Below are positions 34,225 to 44,856 of a DNA stretch of 51,039 bases, piece by piece (position 1 is the first letter of the stretch; each line of letters opens with the position of its first letter). The DNA comes from Gammaproteobacteria bacterium (GTDB lineage: Bacteria; Pseudomonadota; Gammaproteobacteria; Thiohalomonadales; Thiohalomonadaceae). Under the pieces are notes generated by a model, which had not been told where the DNA came from, did no database searches, and saw only the letters and a program-made list of their open reading frames with translations. The stretch spans positions 1-51,039 of the forward strand of contig JAPHSX010000007.1 in NCBI GenBank assembly GCA_026196575.1. The letters run 5' to 3'. The position numbers were made by a program, and so were the translations under genes.

Positions 34225-36780
34225 TTATGCGGGCAACATGACGCTATTGGCCTGCTGCTGATACTCCTCGATAGCATTGAAATTAAGGTAGCGATAGACC
34301 TCGCCGGCCATGGTGTTAAGCGGCGCCACCCTGGCCAGATACTCAGCCAGCGTGGGTATCTGCCCCAGCTGGGCGGTGACGGCGGCCAGTTCGGCGGAGC
34401 CGAGGTAGACCAGCGCATCCTTGCCGAGGCGATTGGGGAAGTTGCGGGTGGAGGTGGAGAAGACCCGCGCCTCGTCGGCGACCCGTGCCTGGTTGCCCAT
34501 GCAGAGCGAGCAGCCGGGCATCTCGGTGCGGGCACCGGCCTTGCCGAAGATGCTGTAGTAGCCCTCCTCGGTGAGCTGGTGGGCGTCCATTTTGGTGGGT
34601 GGGGCGATCCAGAGTCGGGTCGGCACGGCGCTGCCGGCGGCCTCCAGCACCTTGCCGGCGGCGCGGTAGTGGCCGATGTTGGTCATGCAGGAGCCGATGA
34701 AGACTTCGTCGATCGGCTGGCCGGCGACCTCGGAGAGGCACTTCACATCGTCCGGGTCGTTGGGGCAGGCGACGATGGGTTCCCTGATGGCATTCAGATC
34801 GATCTCGATCACCGCGGCGTACTCGGCATCGGCATCGGGTGCCAGCAGTTGCGGATTGGCGATCCACGCCTCCATCGCCTCTATGCGGCGGCCAAGGGTG
34901 CGCTTGTCTTCATAGCCGTTGGCAATCATCCACTTGAGCAGGGTGGTGTTGCTCTTGAGGTACTCGATGATCGGCTCCTGATTCAGGCGCACGGTGCAGG
35001 CGGCGGCAGATCGCTCGGCCGAGGCGTCGGAGAGCTCGAAGGCCTGCTCCACCTTGAGTTCCGGCAGCCCTTCGATCTCCAGAATACGACCGGAGAAGAT
35101 GTTCTTCTTGCCCGCCTTCTCCACCGTGAGGTGCCCCTGCTGAATCGCCGTGAAGGGGATGGCATTGACCAGATCACGCAGGGTGATGCCGGGCTGCATC
35201 TGCCCCTTGAAGCGCACCAGTACCGACTCGGGCATATCGAGCGGCATCACCCCGAGGGCGGCGGCGAAGGCGACCAGCCCGGAGCCGGCGGGAAAGCTGA
35301 TGCCCAGAGGGAAGCGGGTGTGGGAGTCGCCGCCGGTGCCGACGGTGTCGGGCAACAGCATACGGTTGAGCCAGGAGTGGATCACCCCGTCGCCAGGGCG
35401 CAGCGAGACGCCACCACGCTGGGTGAAGAAGCTCGGCAGCTCGTGCTGCAGCGTGATGTCCACCGGTTTGGGATAGGCGGCGGTATGGCAGAAGGACTGC
35501 ATTACCAAGTCGGCGGAGAAGCCGAGGCAGGCCAGCTCCTTGAGTTCATCGCGGGTCATCGCCCCGGTGGTGTCCTGGGAGCCAACGGTGGTGATGCGTG
35601 GTTCACAGTAGGTACCGGGGTGGATACCCTCGACACCGCAGGCGCGGCCGACCATCTTCTGCGCCAGGGTGAATCCCTTGTCGCGCTCCACCGGCGGCTC
35701 GGGGCGCTTGAAGATGGCGCAGGGCTCCAGGCCGAGCGCCTCGCGGGTTCTGTCGGTGAGCGAACGGCCGATAATCAGCGGGATGCGGCCACCGGCGCGC
35801 ACCTCATCGAAGATGGTGGAGGGCCTGAGCTGGAATTCACTCACCACCTCCCCCGCCGCATTGAGTATTTTCCCCTCATAGGGACGGATGGTGATCACAT
35901 CCCCCATATTGAGCCTGTCGACATCGCACTCAATCGGCAGTGCGCCGGAGTCCTCGGCGGTGTTGAAGAAGATCGGCGCGATCTTGCCCCCGAGGATCAC
36001 CCCGCCCTGGCGCTTGTTGGGCACGAAGGGGATGTCATCGCCCATGTGCCACAGCACCGAGTTGATGGCCGATTTGCGTGAGGAGCCGGTGCCGACCACA
36101 TCGCCGACAAAGACCAGCGGATTGCCCTTTTGCTTGAGTGCAGCGAGCTGCTCCAGGGCGTCTGGCATCTTGCTCTGCAACATCGCCTGGGCGTGCAGCG
36201 GGATGTCGGGGCGACTCCACGCCTCGGAGGCGGGTGAAAGATCGTCGGTATTGGTCTCGCCCGCCACCTTGAACACGGTGAGGGTGAGCGCCTCTGGCAG
36301 CGGGCGCCGGCGGGTAAACCAGCTCCCCTCGGCCCACGCCTCGACCACCTCCTTGGCCCAATTGTTGGTCTTAGCCTTGTGGATAACGTCGTGATAGGCG
36401 TCGAAGATCAACAGGGTTTTTGCCAGTGCCTTGGCGGCGATGGGGGCGAGGTCATCGTCGTCCAGCAGCTCAATCAGCGGGGCGATATTGTAGCCGCCCA
36501 GCATGGTGCCGAGCAGTTCGGTGGCCAGCCTCGGCGTGATAAGGGAGGTCTTGACGACTTGGCGCGCCACATCGGCCAGAAAGGCGGCCTTGACGCTGGC
36601 GGCCTCGTCCACCCCCGGTGGCACCCGGTTGGTCAGCAGCTCCAGCAGAGCCTCGCCACCGCGCGGCGCGGGCGCCTTGAGCAGGTCGACCAGTTGCGCG
36701 GTCTGCGCGGCATTCAGGGGCAGTGGTGGCAGCCCTTGGGCGGCACGCTGACGATGGTGGTGTTGATACGCTTCTAACAT
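34225..36780 (-). CDS. acnB: aconitate hydratase B / 2-methylisocitrate dehydratase
   Basis: An 851-residue TCA-cycle enzyme interconverting citrate and isocitrate with a 4Fe-4S cluster. The N-terminal HEAT-like domain starts [40 protein letters not shown] marks the swivel domain, and [20 protein letters not shown] with cluster ligands in the [11 protein letters not shown] segment marks the catalytic part. Length is close to E. coli AcnB. I start at ATG 36780 (MLEAY) rather than the upstream GTG. It separates the dTDP-rhamnose genes from the GDP-mannose genes and has no link to polysaccharide synthesis. No promoter is obvious in the short gap upstream. Confidence 0.96.
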   Translation of the reverse strand: MLEAYQHHHRQRAAQGLPPLPLNAAQTAQLVDLLKAPAPRGGEALLELLTNRVPPGVDEAASVKAAFLADVARQVVKTSLITPRLATELLGTMLGGYNIAPLIELLDDDDLAPIAAKALAKTLLIFDAYHDVIHKAKTNNWAKEVVEAWAEGSWFTRRRPLPEALTLTVFKVAGETNTDDLSPASEAWSRPDIPLHAQAMLQSKMPDALEQLAALKQKGNPLVFVGDVVGTGSSRKSAINSVLWHMGDDIPFVPNKRQGGVILGGKIAPIFFNTAEDSGALPIECDVDRLNMGDVITIRPYEGKILNAAGEVVSEFQLRPSTIFDEVRAGGRIPLIIGRSLTDRTREALGLEPCAIFKRPEPPVERDKGFTLAQKMVGRACGVEGIHPGTYCEPRITTVGSQDTTGAMTRDELKELACLGFSADLVMQSFCHTAAYPKPVDITLQHELPSFFTQRGGVSLRPGDGVIHSWLNRMLLPDTVGTGGDSHTRFPLGISFPAGSGLVAFAAALGVMPLDMPESVLVRFKGQMQPGITLRDLVNAIPFTAIQQGHLTVEKAGKKNIFSGRILEIEGLPELKVEQAFELSDASAERSAAACTVRLNQEPIIEYLKSNTTLLKWMIANGYEDKRTLGRRIEAMEAWIANPQLLAPDADAEYAAVIEIDLNAIREPIVACPNDPDDVKCLSEVAGQPIDEVFIGSCMTNIGHYRAAGKVLEAAGSAVPTRLWIAPPTKMDAHQLTEEGYYSIFGKAGARTEMPGCSLCMGNQARVADEARVFSTSTRNFPNRLGKDALVYLGSAELAAVTAQLGQIPTLAEYLARVAPLNTMAGEVYRYLNFNAIEEYQQQANSVMLPA

Positions 36781-36888
36781 GGCTTCACACACAGAATTGG
36801 GGAGGGGAGCGATACGACTATCGTAACCCAGTTTAAGTGGGTACCGGCGAGAAGAAAATCAACAATCCGTTGAAAAAGCGGGCAGCTC

Positions 36889-37761
36889 TCAGCCCCGCGG
36901 CAACGCGGCGAGCATCTCGCGCAGGGCAACACGCCAATGCAGCGGGGGCACCGCAAGCTGCTCCCAGGTGGTGCTCTTCTCCAGCACACTGTAGGCGGGA
37001 CGCCTGGCGGCAGTGGGATAGTCGCAAGTGCGGATAGGCTTGACCACAACCGGCGCAGGCAGCAGCCCCAGGACGAGCGCCTCCTCCATAATCGCCACGG
37101 CAAAGTCGTACCAGCTGGCCACACCCGCGTCGGTCCAGTGAAAGAGGCCCTGCAGCTGCGGTTGCGCGGTAAAGCCCCACACCGCCTGCGCCAGGGTCCG
37201 GGCAGAGGTCGGGCTACCCAGCTGATCCGCCACCACACCCAGTTCGTCGCGTTGCGCCATCAGCCGCAACATGCTCTTGACGAAATTATTGCCGTGGGTG
37301 GAGTAGACCCAGGCGGTGCGCAGGATCACGCTCTGGCGCGGCAGGATCGCCCGCACCCGTTGTTCGCCCTGATACTTGCTCGTGCCGTAGACCCCAAGCG
37401 GTGAGCACTTCTCGCTGCTGGAATAGGGCGAGGAGTGGCTGCCGTCAAAGACGTAATCGGTGGAGAGCTGAATCATTCTGGCGCCCACCTGCCGTGCCGC
37501 CAGCGCCAAGTGGGCCGCGCCATCGGCATTAACCGCGAAGGCCCGCTCCGGCTCGCTCTCGGCCTTGTCCACCGCCGTGTAGGCCGCGGCATTGATGATG
37601 AGCTGCGGCGAGAGCTCCGCCGCCAGCGCCAATACCGCCGCCTCGTCACGGATATCGAGATCGGCACTGGTGCAGGCAACAAGCTCAACATTGTCGGGGG
37701 GGCATTGCTGCAACTCCCACCCCAGCTGCCCACCGGCACCGGCGAGGAGAACCTTCATCAT
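36889..37761 (-). CDS. rfbD: dTDP-4-dehydrorhamnose reductase
   Basis: A 290-residue NAD(P)H-dependent reductase catalysing the last step to dTDP-L-rhamnose. N-terminal LLAGAGGQLGWELQ is the nucleotide loop, and LSTDYVFDG with YGTSKYQGE contains the catalytic Tyr and Lys. It overlaps rfbC by 4 bp. It is the last gene of rfbBACD, followed 108 bp later by acnB. Confidence 0.94.
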   Translation of the reverse strand: MMKVLLAGAGGQLGWELQQCPPDNVELVACTSADLDIRDEAAVLALAAELSPQLIINAAAYTAVDKAESEPERAFAVNADGAAHLALAARQVGARMIQLSTDYVFDGSHSSPYSSSEKCSPLGVYGTSKYQGEQRVRAILPRQSVILRTAWVYSTHGNNFVKSMLRLMAQRDELGVVADQLGSPTSARTLAQAVWGFTAQPQLQGLFHWTDAGVASWYDFAVAIMEEALVLGLLPAPVVVKPIRTCDYPTAARRPAYSVLEKSTTWEQLAVPPLHWRVALREMLAALPRG

Positions 37762-38312
37762 GGGAAGAGCTCCGCCATGTCAAGCCGCCTCCCTTGCGCA
37801 TCCTTGAGCGAAACGGCCGGCTCTTCTCCTCGCAGCAGTGGCCAATCAATGGCCAGTTGTGGGTCGTTCCAGAGAATGCAGCGTTCATGCTGCGGGGAGT
37901 AATAGTCCGTGGTTTTATAGAGAAAATCGGCGCTCTCGCTGAGCACATAAAAACCGTGAGCGAACCCCTCCGGGATCCAGAGTTGCCGCTTATTCTCCGC
38001 ACTCAACATAACGCCGACCCATTGACCACAGGTGGGTGAGGAGCGGCGGAGATCCACCGCCACATCGTAGACTTCACCGGCCACAACACGCACCAGCTTT
38101 CCCTGCGGCTGCTGAATTTGATAATGCAGACCGCGCAACACCCCCTGCCTGGATCGCGCATGGTTGTCCTGCACAAAATCGAGATCCCGCCCCACCGCCT
38201 CGTGAAAACGTCGCTGATTGAAACTCTCCATAAAGAAGCCGCGCTCATCGCCAAAGACCCTTGGTTCGAGGATCTTCACCTCCGTGATGGCGGTTGCCGT
38301 GACCTGTATCAA
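37758..38312 (-). CDS. rfbC: dTDP-4-dehydrorhamnose 3,5-epimerase
   Basis: A 184-residue cupin epimerase. The catalytic His lies in [16 protein letters not shown], and the substrate-binding [15 protein letters not shown] and [12 protein letters not shown] segments are intact. Length is typical of RmlC. It overlaps its neighbours on both sides by 4 bp. Confidence 0.95.
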   Translation of the reverse strand: MIQVTATAITEVKILEPRVFGDERGFFMESFNQRRFHEAVGRDLDFVQDNHARSRQGVLRGLHYQIQQPQGKLVRVVAGEVYDVAVDLRRSSPTCGQWVGVMLSAENKRQLWIPEGFAHGFYVLSESADFLYKTTDYYSPQHERCILWNDPQLAIDWPLLRGEEPAVSLKDAQGRRLDMAELFP

Positions 38313-39184
38313 AAGATGCGTTCTTCAAGCAGGCGCATGAGGTACTGCCCATAACCGTTCTTCAACAACGGCGCGGCCAGACGGCGGATATCCTCGTCCG
38401 AGATATACCCCTGGCGATAGGCGATCTCCTCGGGACAGGCGACCTTCAGCCCCTGACGCTTTTCGATGATCTCGATGTACGAGGCCGCCTCCAGCAGTGA
38501 TTCATGGGTTCCGGTGTCCAGCCACGCGCTGCCCCGGCCCATGTTTTCCACCGTCAGTTTGCCACGCGCAAGATAGACGGCATTGACGTCGGTGATCTCC
38601 AGTTCGCCACGCGGGGAGGGCTTAATCGAGTGGGCAATATCCACCACCTCATTGTCATAAAAATAGAGCCCGGTCACCGCATAGCGTGATTTCGGTTTGA
38701 GCGGTTTCTCCTCCAGGCTGACGGCCTGCCCCGCCGCATTAAACTCCACCACGCCATAGCGCTCCGGGTCGTGAACCGGGTAGGCGAAGACCGTCGCCCC
38801 CTCCGCCCGCCGAGCAGCCTTTTTCAACAACGGCTGGAGATCGTGGCCATAGAAGATGTTGTCACCCAGTACCAGGGCACAGCTCTCATTGCCGACGAAC
38901 TCCTTACCGATAATAAAGGCCTGCGCCAGCCCGTCCGGAGAGGGTTGCACCGCGTAGCGCAGAGTGATGCCCCACTGAGTCCCATCGCCCAGCAACTGCT
39001 CAAAGCGGGGGGTATCCTGCGGTGTGGAGATGAGCAAAATATCCCGAATCCCCGCCAGCATCAGCGTGGTCAGCGGGTAGTAGATCATCGGCTTGTCGTA
39101 AATTGGCAGCAGCTGCTTGGAGACCGCCTGGGTGATCGGATAGAGGCTCGTTCCGGAGCCGCCGGCAAGAATGATCCCTTTCAT
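38309..39184 (-). CDS. rfbA: glucose-1-phosphate thymidylyltransferase with Arg-to-Ser change in the signature loop
   Basis: A 291-residue enzyme, first step of dTDP-rhamnose synthesis. Most motifs match Rml[56 protein letters not shown] and [13 protein letters not shown]. The signature loop reads GGSGTSLYP, whereas the family has GGSGTRLYP. The Arg at this position contacts the phosphates and is catalytic in RmlA structures. The codon is AGC (from CGC by one change). Whether the enzyme is active is therefore open. It begins directly after the rfbB stop with no spacer. Confidence 0.93.
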   Translation of the reverse strand: MKGIILAGGSGTSLYPITQAVSKQLLPIYDKPMIYYPLTTLMLAGIRDILLISTPQDTPRFEQLLGDGTQWGITLRYAVQPSPDGLAQAFIIGKEFVGNESCALVLGDNIFYGHDLQPLLKKAARRAEGATVFAYPVHDPERYGVVEFNAAGQAVSLEEKPLKPKSRYAVTGLYFYDNEVVDIAHSIKPSPRGELEITDVNAVYLARGKLTVENMGRGSAWLDTGTHESLLEAASYIEIIEKRQGLKVACPEEIAYRQGYISDEDIRRLAAPLLKNGYGQYLMRLLEERIF

Positions 39185-40255
39185 CTAGTTCCCTCCCATC
39201 ACGCCAAGACGCTCGCCCTGATAGCTCCCATCCCTGACATGGTCACACCACGGCTGGTTGGCCAGATACCACTCGACCGTCTTGCGCATGCCACTCTCAA
39301 CGGTCTCCTCGGGCAGCCAGCCCAGTTCGCGTTCTATCTTGTCGGCATCGATGGCGTAACGCTGATCGTGACCGGGGCGATCGGTGACATAGGTAATCAA
39401 ATCAAAATAGTGCGCGATGCCTGCAGGGTGTTGGGGGCGCAGCTCATCCAGATGCGCGCAGAGGGTACGCACCACCTCCAGGTTACTCTTCTCATTATGC
39501 CCGCCGATATTGTAGACCTCGCCGGGCACCCCCTTATCGAGCGCCAGACGCAGGGCGCGTGCATGATCCTCCACATGCAGCCAGTCGCGCACCTGTTCGC
39601 CCTTGCCGTAGATTGGCAGCGGCTTGCCCTGCAGTGCGTTGAGGATCATCAACGGGATCAACTTCTCCGGGAACTGATAGGGGCCGTAGTTATTGGAGCA
39701 GTTGGTGGTAACCACGGGAAGGCCGTAGGTGTGAAACCAGGCGCGTGCCAGGTGATCGGACGAGGCCTTGCTCGCCGAGTAGGGCGAGTTGGGGGCATAG
39801 GGCGTCTCTTCGGTAAACAACCCCTCGACACCCAGGGTGCCGAAAACCTCATCGGTGGAGACATGGTGAAAGCGAAAGGCCGCCCGCTCTTCAGCGCCGA
39901 GTTTCAGCCAGTAATGGCGCGCCGCCTCCAGCAGGGTATAGGTGCCGATGATGTTGGTCTGCATAAAGGTGGCAGGGCCGTCGATGGAGCGATCGACATG
40001 GGACTCCGCCGCCAAGTGCATCACCGCCTGCGGGCGGTAGTGTTCAAACAGCTGCGCCAGCACCTCGGCATCGCAGATATCGACCCGTTCAAAGTGGTAG
40101 CGCGGATCATTCTCGACAGTGATCAGCGACTCCAGATTACCGGCATAGGTCAACTTGTCGATATTAACCACCGAATAATCGGTCTGCGCCATGTACTGGC
40201 GCACCACCTCGGAACCGATAAACCCCGCACCGCCTGTTACAAAAACTCTCTTCAT
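39185..40255 (-). CDS. rfbB: dTDP-glucose 4,6-dehydratase
   Basis: A 356-residue extended SDR enzyme. [18 protein letters not shown] binds [25 protein letters not shown] (catalytic Asp-Glu) and [13 protein letters not shown] (Tyr, Lys) are all intact. ATG 40255 is chosen over GTG 40261 because GAGAG sits about eight bases upstream. It is the first gene of rfbBACD. The 240 bp upstream, up to the tRNA terminator, is AT-rich near 40360-40390, but I see no convincing promoter pair. Confidence 0.95.
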   Translation of the reverse strand: MKRVFVTGGAGFIGSEVVRQYMAQTDYSVVNIDKLTYAGNLESLITVENDPRYHFERVDICDAEVLAQLFEHYRPQAVMHLAAESHVDRSIDGPATFMQTNIIGTYTLLEAARHYWLKLGAEERAAFRFHHVSTDEVFGTLGVEGLFTEETPYAPNSPYSASKASSDHLARAWFHTYGLPVVTTNCSNNYGPYQFPEKLIPLMILNALQGKPLPIYGKGEQVRDWLHVEDHARALRLALDKGVPGEVYNIGGHNEKSNLEVVRTLCAHLDELRPQHPAGIAHYFDLITYVTDRPGHDQRYAIDADKIERELGWLPEETVESGMRKTVEWYLANQPWCDHVRDGSYQGERLGVMGGN

Positions 40256-40494
40256 ATTCACTCTCGTCTGACCCGACTATTTCACGCCCCCATCCACGCC
40301 CTCTTATCGGTACGGCAGGCAAGCATCATGCGAGGCCATGAAACATCCGGGTTGAAACTTATTTATATTTCATAATGTTACGCAGCGGCACATTTTAGCA
40401 GTTGGGCGCAGGGGGGAGGGAAACCGTTTTTTGGCGAAGGAGGGTTGAGCACAGGGTTGTTTCAATCTGGAAACCGGTTTTCAGGCACGCAAGA

Positions 40495-40525
40495 AAAAGG
40501 CCACTGACAAAGTCAGCGGCCTTTT
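40495..40525 (-). terminator. terminator downstream of the tRNA genes
   Basis: AAAAGGCC-A-CTGAC-AAA-GTCAG-C-GGCCTTTT is a 13-bp stem with one mismatch. On the minus strand it ends in a T-rich run, right after tRNA-Glu. It can also act on the plus strand. Confidence 0.85.
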
Positions 40526-40527
40526 AT

Positions 40528-40603
40528 TGGCGTCCCCAAGGGGAGTCGAACCCCTGTCGTCGCCGTGAAAGGGCGATGTCCTAGGCCTCTAGACGATGGG
40601 GAC
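40528..40603 (-). tRNA. tRNA-Glu(UUC)
   Basis: 76 bases including an encoded CCA end. The acceptor GTCCCC pairs with GGGGAC; the anticodon loop is CTTTCAC with anticodon TTC; the T-arm carries GGTTCGACTCC. It is the second gene of a tRNA-Ala/tRNA-Glu transcript. Confidence 0.95.
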
Positions 40604-40653
40604 TGAAAACTGCATTTTCAGTCATCCGGCATTGCACCGGTCAACCAGTACTT

Positions 40654-40729
<76 letters not shown>

Positions 40730-40742
40730 AAAGAAGGCGTGT

Positions 40743-40770
40743 ATTCTAGTGTCTTGGCGACTGGTGTCAA
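40743..40770 (-). promoter_or_regulatory. promoter of the tRNA-Ala/tRNA-Glu unit
   Basis: The minus strand reads TTGACA, 16 bases, TAGAAT, ending about 14 bases before the tRNA-Ala 5' end. The match to sigma-70 consensus is strong. Confidence 0.8.
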
Positions 40771-40926
40771 GCTGAATTTCTTCTTTTGCGAAAAATGGCT
40801 CACTGCCGTTTTCTTCAAAAAAACCGTTCCAGATTCACTAGTTATCGTCACTCCCTGACGCGGCGCAAAATGTAACAAAAAGGGGGGGTGACATCAATGC
40901 TTTTTTCACTCCGGCGCCATTTATTA

Positions 40927-42624
40927 TCAGTTTTCCTGCTGTTCGATCTTGGTCCACGAGTCGCGCAAGGTCACTATGCGGTTAAACACCGGGCGGTCGG
41001 GGGTTGATGCGACACCATCGAAACAGAAGTAGCCCTCGCGCTCGAACTGGTAACGGCTCCCCTCTCCCGCCTCGGCCAGACCCGGTTCCAGGTAGCAATT
41101 GGTCAGGGTGAGCAGCGAGTCGACATTGAGATGCGCGGTAAAGCTCTCCACGCTCTTGTCGCCATCGGGATTGGGGTGGTTGAAGAGGCGGTCATAGAGG
41201 CGCACCTCGGCCTTGAGTGCATGGCGGGCGGAGACCCAGTGGATCACCCCCTTGACCTTGCGCCCCTCGGGATTCTTGCCCAGGGTGTCGGCATCGTAGC
41301 TACAGCGCAGTTCGATGATCTCGCCACGCGGGTCCTTGACCACCGCATCACAGCGGATCACATAGCCGCCACGCAGCCTCACCTCGCCACCGCTGACCAG
41401 ACGTTTGAACTTCTTGTTGGGGGCCTCCTCCATAAAGTCCTCGCGGTCGATATAGAGCTCACGGCAGAAGGGGACACGATGGGTGCCCATCGACTCATCC
41501 TGCGGGTGGTTGGCGATCGCCAGCTCCTCCACCTGCTCGGCTGGGTAGTTCTCCAGCACCACCTTGAGCGGGTGGAGCACCGCCATGCGGCGCGGGGCAC
41601 TGACGTTAAGGTCCTCACGGATGCAGTTCTCCAGCACCCCCATCTCGATGCTGTTGTCGGCCTTGGTGACACCAATGCGCTCGCAGAAGTCACGAATCGA
41701 GGCGGCGGTATAGCCGCGGCGACGCAGCCCGGCCACGGTCGGCATGCGTGGATCGTCCCACCCCTCGACATGCCCCTCCTCCACCAGCTGCGTCAGCTTG
41801 CGTTTGCTCATCACGGTGTACTGCAGATTGAGACGTGAAAACTCGATCTGCTGCGGGTGACAGTCGATAGTGATGTTATCCAGCACCCAGTCATAGAGCG
41901 GGCGGTGGTCGGCGAACTCCAGAGTACAGAGCGAATGGGTGATTTCCTCCAGCGCATCGCAGATGGGGTGGGTGTAGTCGTACATCGGGTAGAGACACCA
42001 CTCGCTACCGGTCTGATGATGCACCACGCCGTGACGAATACGATAGAGTGTCGGGTCGCGCATGTTCATATTGGGCGATGCCATGTCTATCCTGGCGCGC
42101 AACACCTTGGCCCCATCGGCAAACTCGCCAGCACGCATACGGGCAAAGAGCTCCAGATTCTCCGCCACGCTGCGTGAACGGTAGGGACTCGCCTTGCCCT
42201 GCTCCTTGAGGGTGCCGCGATAGGCGCGCACCTCTTCGGCGCTCAGATCGCATACATAGGCCTTGCCCTGCGTAATCAGCTCAACGGCAAACTCGTAGAG
42301 CCTCTCGAAGTAGTTGGAGGCATAGAACAGGCGATCACCCCAGTCGTAGCCGAGCCAGCGCACATCATTTTGAATCGATTCGACGAACTCCAGGTTCTCC
42401 TTGTGCGGATTGGTGTCGTCAAAGCGCAGGTTACAGGTGCCTTGATAGTCCTCGGCAATACCAAAGTTGAGACAGATCGACTTGGCGTGACCAATATGCA
42501 GATAGCCGTTGGGCTCGGGCGGGAAACGGGTGGCGACCCGGCCGCTGTTTTTGCCGACCTTCAGATCCTCATCGATAAGATGCCGGATAAAATTTGTTGG
42601 GGTCGATACGGCGTCGTTACTCAT
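40927..42624 (-). CDS. glnS: glutaminyl-tRNA synthetase
   Basis: A 565-residue class I synthetase charging tRNA-Gln. The HIGH region is [15 protein letters not shown] (~30-44) and the KMSKS-type loop is [14 protein letters not shown]. The C-terminal anticodon-binding beta-barrels contain [20 protein letters not shown]. Start ATG 42624 ([15 protein letters not shown]) fits family length; the frame opens 42 bases earlier. It is followed by the two tRNA genes about 200 bp later, with nothing recognisable between. Confidence 0.96.
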   Translation of the reverse strand: MSNDAVSTPTNFIRHLIDEDLKVGKNSGRVATRFPPEPNGYLHIGHAKSICLNFGIAEDYQGTCNLRFDDTNPHKENLEFVESIQNDVRWLGYDWGDRLFYASNYFERLYEFAVELITQGKAYVCDLSAEEVRAYRGTLKEQGKASPYRSRSVAENLELFARMRAGEFADGAKVLRARIDMASPNMNMRDPTLYRIRHGVVHHQTGSEWCLYPMYDYTHPICDALEEITHSLCTLEFADHRPLYDWVLDNITIDCHPQQIEFSRLNLQYTVMSKRKLTQLVEEGHVEGWDDPRMPTVAGLRRRGYTAASIRDFCERIGVTKADNSIEMGVLENCIREDLNVSAPRRMAVLHPLKVVLENYPAEQVEELAIANHPQDESMGTHRVPFCRELYIDREDFMEEAPNKKFKRLVSGGEVRLRGGYVIRCDAVVKDPRGEIIELRCSYDADTLGKNPEGRKVKGVIHWVSARHALKAEVRLYDRLFNHPNPDGDKSVESFTAHLNVDSLLTLTNCYLEPGLAEAGEGSRYQFEREGYFCFDGVASTPDRPVFNRIVTLRDSWTKIEQQEN

Positions 42625-42692
42625 CTCTATTAACCTTCGTTGCACTTGTATGGCTGTGACTACCACATGGTACGGTTTACCAGAATTAGCGC

Positions 42693-44096
42693 CTATGCAC
42701 CGAGACGGCGAATAGTCTGCAGCGCCCGGTCGATGCGCCGCAGAGAGGCCTCACGCCCCACCAAATAGAGCGTCATGTCGAGTTCCGGCGAGGGCGAGCC
42801 ACCGGTGATCGCCAGGCGCAACGGCATTCCCAGTTTGCCAAAACCAATCTCCAGTTCGGCCACCACCTCATCAAAGGCGCGCTTGAGCGCCTGCGGGTGC
42901 CACTCATCCAGCGCCGTCAATGCGGTGCGGGTACGCTCCAGTGGTGCGACAGCACTCTCGGTAAAGACCTTCTTCATGGCCTTCTCGTCATAGAGATCAA
43001 AATCCTTGTAGTAAAAGGCGGAGATCTCGGCCAGCTCCACCAGGGTCTTGGCGCGCTCGCGTTGCACCTTCACCACCTCGACCAGATCCGGCCCCAGGGC
43101 CGGATCAATCTCCAGGTCACCCATATGCACGCTCAACAGATGCGCCACCCGCGCCGGATCAGCATGCTTGATGTAGTGCTGGTTGATCCAGAGCAGTTTT
43201 TCGGTATTAAAGCTGGAGGGGGCCTTGTTGACATTGCTTAGATCGAACAGCTCGATCATTTCGTCGAGGCTGAAGATCTCCTGATCGCCGTGCGACCAGC
43301 CGAGACGCACCAGGTAGTTCAACAACGCCTCGGGCAGCAGCCCCTGTTCACGGTACTGCATCACACTCACCGCGCCATGACGCTTGGAGAGACGCGCGCC
43401 ATCATCACCAAGAATCATCGGCACATGGGCATAGAGCGGCAAATCCGCCCCCAGCGCCTTCAGGATATTGATCTGACGCGGGGTATTATTGAGGTGGTCA
43501 TCACCACGGATCACTTGGGTTATCCCCATATCAAGGTCGTCCACCACCACACTGAGATTGTAGGTGGGGGAGCCGTCGGTGCGCTTGATGATGAGGTCAT
43601 CCAGCTCGGCATTATTAAAGACCACCCGGCCGCGCACCAGATCATTCACCACCACCTCACCCTCGGTGGGGTTACGAAAGCGGATCACATGGGGTTCATC
43701 AGGGTCGACATAGTGCTCACGACAGCGGGCATCGTAGCGCGGCTTCTCCTTGCGTTGCATCTGCCCCTCGCGCAGCTCCTCCAACCGCTCACGCGAACAG
43801 TTGCAGCGGTAGGCGTGACCGTCGGCCAGCAACTGCTGAACGATCTCCTCATAGCGGTCAAAGCGATGGGTCTGGTAGAACGGCCCCTCGTCGTACTCCA
43901 GCCCCAGCCAGGTCATCCCCTCCAGAATGGCGTTCACCGACTCCGCCGTGGAACGCTCAAGGTCAGTATCCTCAATACGCAGCACAAAGCGACCGCCATG
44001 CTTGCGGGCATGCAGCCAGGAGAAGAGCGCGGTACGGGCTCCCCCGACATGCAGGTAACCGGTGGGACTGGGAGCGAAGCGCGTTTTGATCGTCAT
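42693..44096 (-). CDS. gltX: glutamyl-tRNA synthetase
   Basis: A 467-residue class I synthetase. The N-terminus is [20 protein letters not shown] (HIGH region), the KMSKS-type loop is [12 protein letters not shown], and the zinc-like [10 protein letters not shown] and [10 protein letters not shown] segments are present. ATG 44096 is supported by alignment with the family start ([12 protein letters not shown]). The gene lies 68 bp upstream of glnS, so the two related synthetases may be co-transcribed. Confidence 0.96.
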   Translation of the reverse strand: MTIKTRFAPSPTGYLHVGGARTALFSWLHARKHGGRFVLRIEDTDLERSTAESVNAILEGMTWLGLEYDEGPFYQTHRFDRYEEIVQQLLADGHAYRCNCSRERLEELREGQMQRKEKPRYDARCREHYVDPDEPHVIRFRNPTEGEVVVNDLVRGRVVFNNAELDDLIIKRTDGSPTYNLSVVVDDLDMGITQVIRGDDHLNNTPRQINILKALGADLPLYAHVPMILGDDGARLSKRHGAVSVMQYREQGLLPEALLNYLVRLGWSHGDQEIFSLDEMIELFDLSNVNKAPSSFNTEKLLWINQHYIKHADPARVAHLLSVHMGDLEIDPALGPDLVEVVKVQRERAKTLVELAEISAFYYKDFDLYDEKAMKKVFTESAVAPLERTRTALTALDEWHPQALKRAFDEVVAELEIGFGKLGMPLRLAITGGSPSPELDMTLYLVGREASLRRIDRALQTIRRLGA

Positions 44097-44226
44097 AGTG
44101 AACCTTGTCTTCGATATTATCTGACAGCCCGATGCCATCGACCCGATGTCATCAAAAAGAGCTGGCCATTATAGCGCCGACAATTTCACACAGCGACAGG
44201 GAAATCATACAGATGAGAAATAGCTA

Positions 44227-44255
44227 TTGACCCAACCATGGCAACTGACTATTAT
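44227..44255 (+). promoter_or_regulatory. promoter of tRNA-Val
   Basis: TTGACC, 17 bases, TATTAT on the plus strand, followed by a GC-only discriminator (GCCCGCGC) before the tRNA at 44267. GC-rich discriminators are typical of stable-RNA promoters under stringent control. Confidence 0.8.
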
Positions 44256-44266
44256 GCCCGCGCATC

Positions 44267-44342
44267 GGGTGCTTAGCTCAGCTGGGAGAGCATCGCCCTT
44301 ACAAGGCGAGGGTCGGGGGTTCGAACCCCTCAGCACCCACCA
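44267..44342 (+). tRNA. tRNA-Val(UAC)
   Basis: 76 bases with encoded CCA. GGGTGCTTAGCTCAGCTGGG starts the molecule; the anticodon loop CTTACAA gives anticodon TAC; the T-arm has GGTTCGAACCC; the acceptor GGGTGCT pairs with AGCACCC. It is the only plus-strand RNA gene in the window. Confidence 0.95.
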
Positions 44343-44380
44343 AACTTAAGAGGTTGTGGCAGCCTCTGCTACAACTCTGA

Positions 44381-44599
44381 TTATCGCAACCAGAATCCAC
44401 GATCAATGGCCACTGATGAATCCACGGCATTCGATTCAGGATGAACAATTCGTTTTACCGCCTCTACATCATCCTTTGTCGTGTACTCTTCTCTTAATAC
44501 CAGCAGTTTTTCGCCGTACACTACCAACGGTGACTTGTTAGTGCCAGAAAACCACCTGCCCCACGCCTGTTCGAGAGCAAGCCATGCTGCATGCTTCAT
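44381..44599 (-). CDS. small hypothetical protein
   Basis: A 72-residue frame I do not recognise. The protein has a plausible composition (MKHAAWLALEQAWGRWFSGT; later VVYGEKLLVLREEYTTKDDV) with no signal or membrane segment. The ribosome site is weak. It lies between tRNA-Val and the tad operon, 36 bp downstream of another short reading frame on the same strand. It could be a real small gene or the tail of a broken one. Confidence 0.3.
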   Translation of the reverse strand: MKHAAWLALEQAWGRWFSGTNKSPLVVYGEKLLVLREEYTTKDDVEAVKRIVHPESNAVDSSVAIDRGFWLR

Positions 44600-44635
44600 T
44601 CCAATCGAAGATAAGAAAGGTAAGCCTGAAACGAG

Positions 44636-44803
44636 TTAGGCTGTGACCTTATAGCCATCCGCGATCTCATCTTTAGCGACAATATCTGAATATTCAAATG
44701 TAGTTGGATGATTCCCCATCAATTCAGCCGCGGTGTAGGCCAGAAACGTCAGAAAAAAAGAAAGAACAAGAACCAGGGGAAGACAACAGCTGAAAATCTT
44801 TGG
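44636..44803 (-). pseudogene. short reading frame with a hydrophobic N-terminus, start lost or unusual
   Basis: The minus strand is open for 55 codons after a TGA, reading PKIFSCCLPLVLVLSFFLTF, then LAYTAAELMGNHPTTFEYSD and IVAKDEIADGYKVTA, to TAA at 44636. It resembles a small exported protein with a signal-like helix, but there is no ATG or GTG before the hydrophobic part (only ATT or CTG/TTG codons). A 5' truncation, a mutated start or a non-ATG start are all possible. I do not recognise the family. Confidence 0.3.
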
Positions 44804-44856
44804 TCAGCCAGCATTATGTAGCACACCTACTATCATGATGGCTCATGATCGAAATA

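Noticed and set aside
40262-40494. Promoter for rfbBACD in the AT-rich patch at 40360-40390
   Set aside because: TATAAA-like and TAACAT-like hexamers occur, but none has an acceptable -35 at 16-18 bp.
44267-44342. tRNA-Val as an attachment site of an integrated element
   Set aside because: No second copy of the tRNA 3' end and no integrase gene was seen in the window.
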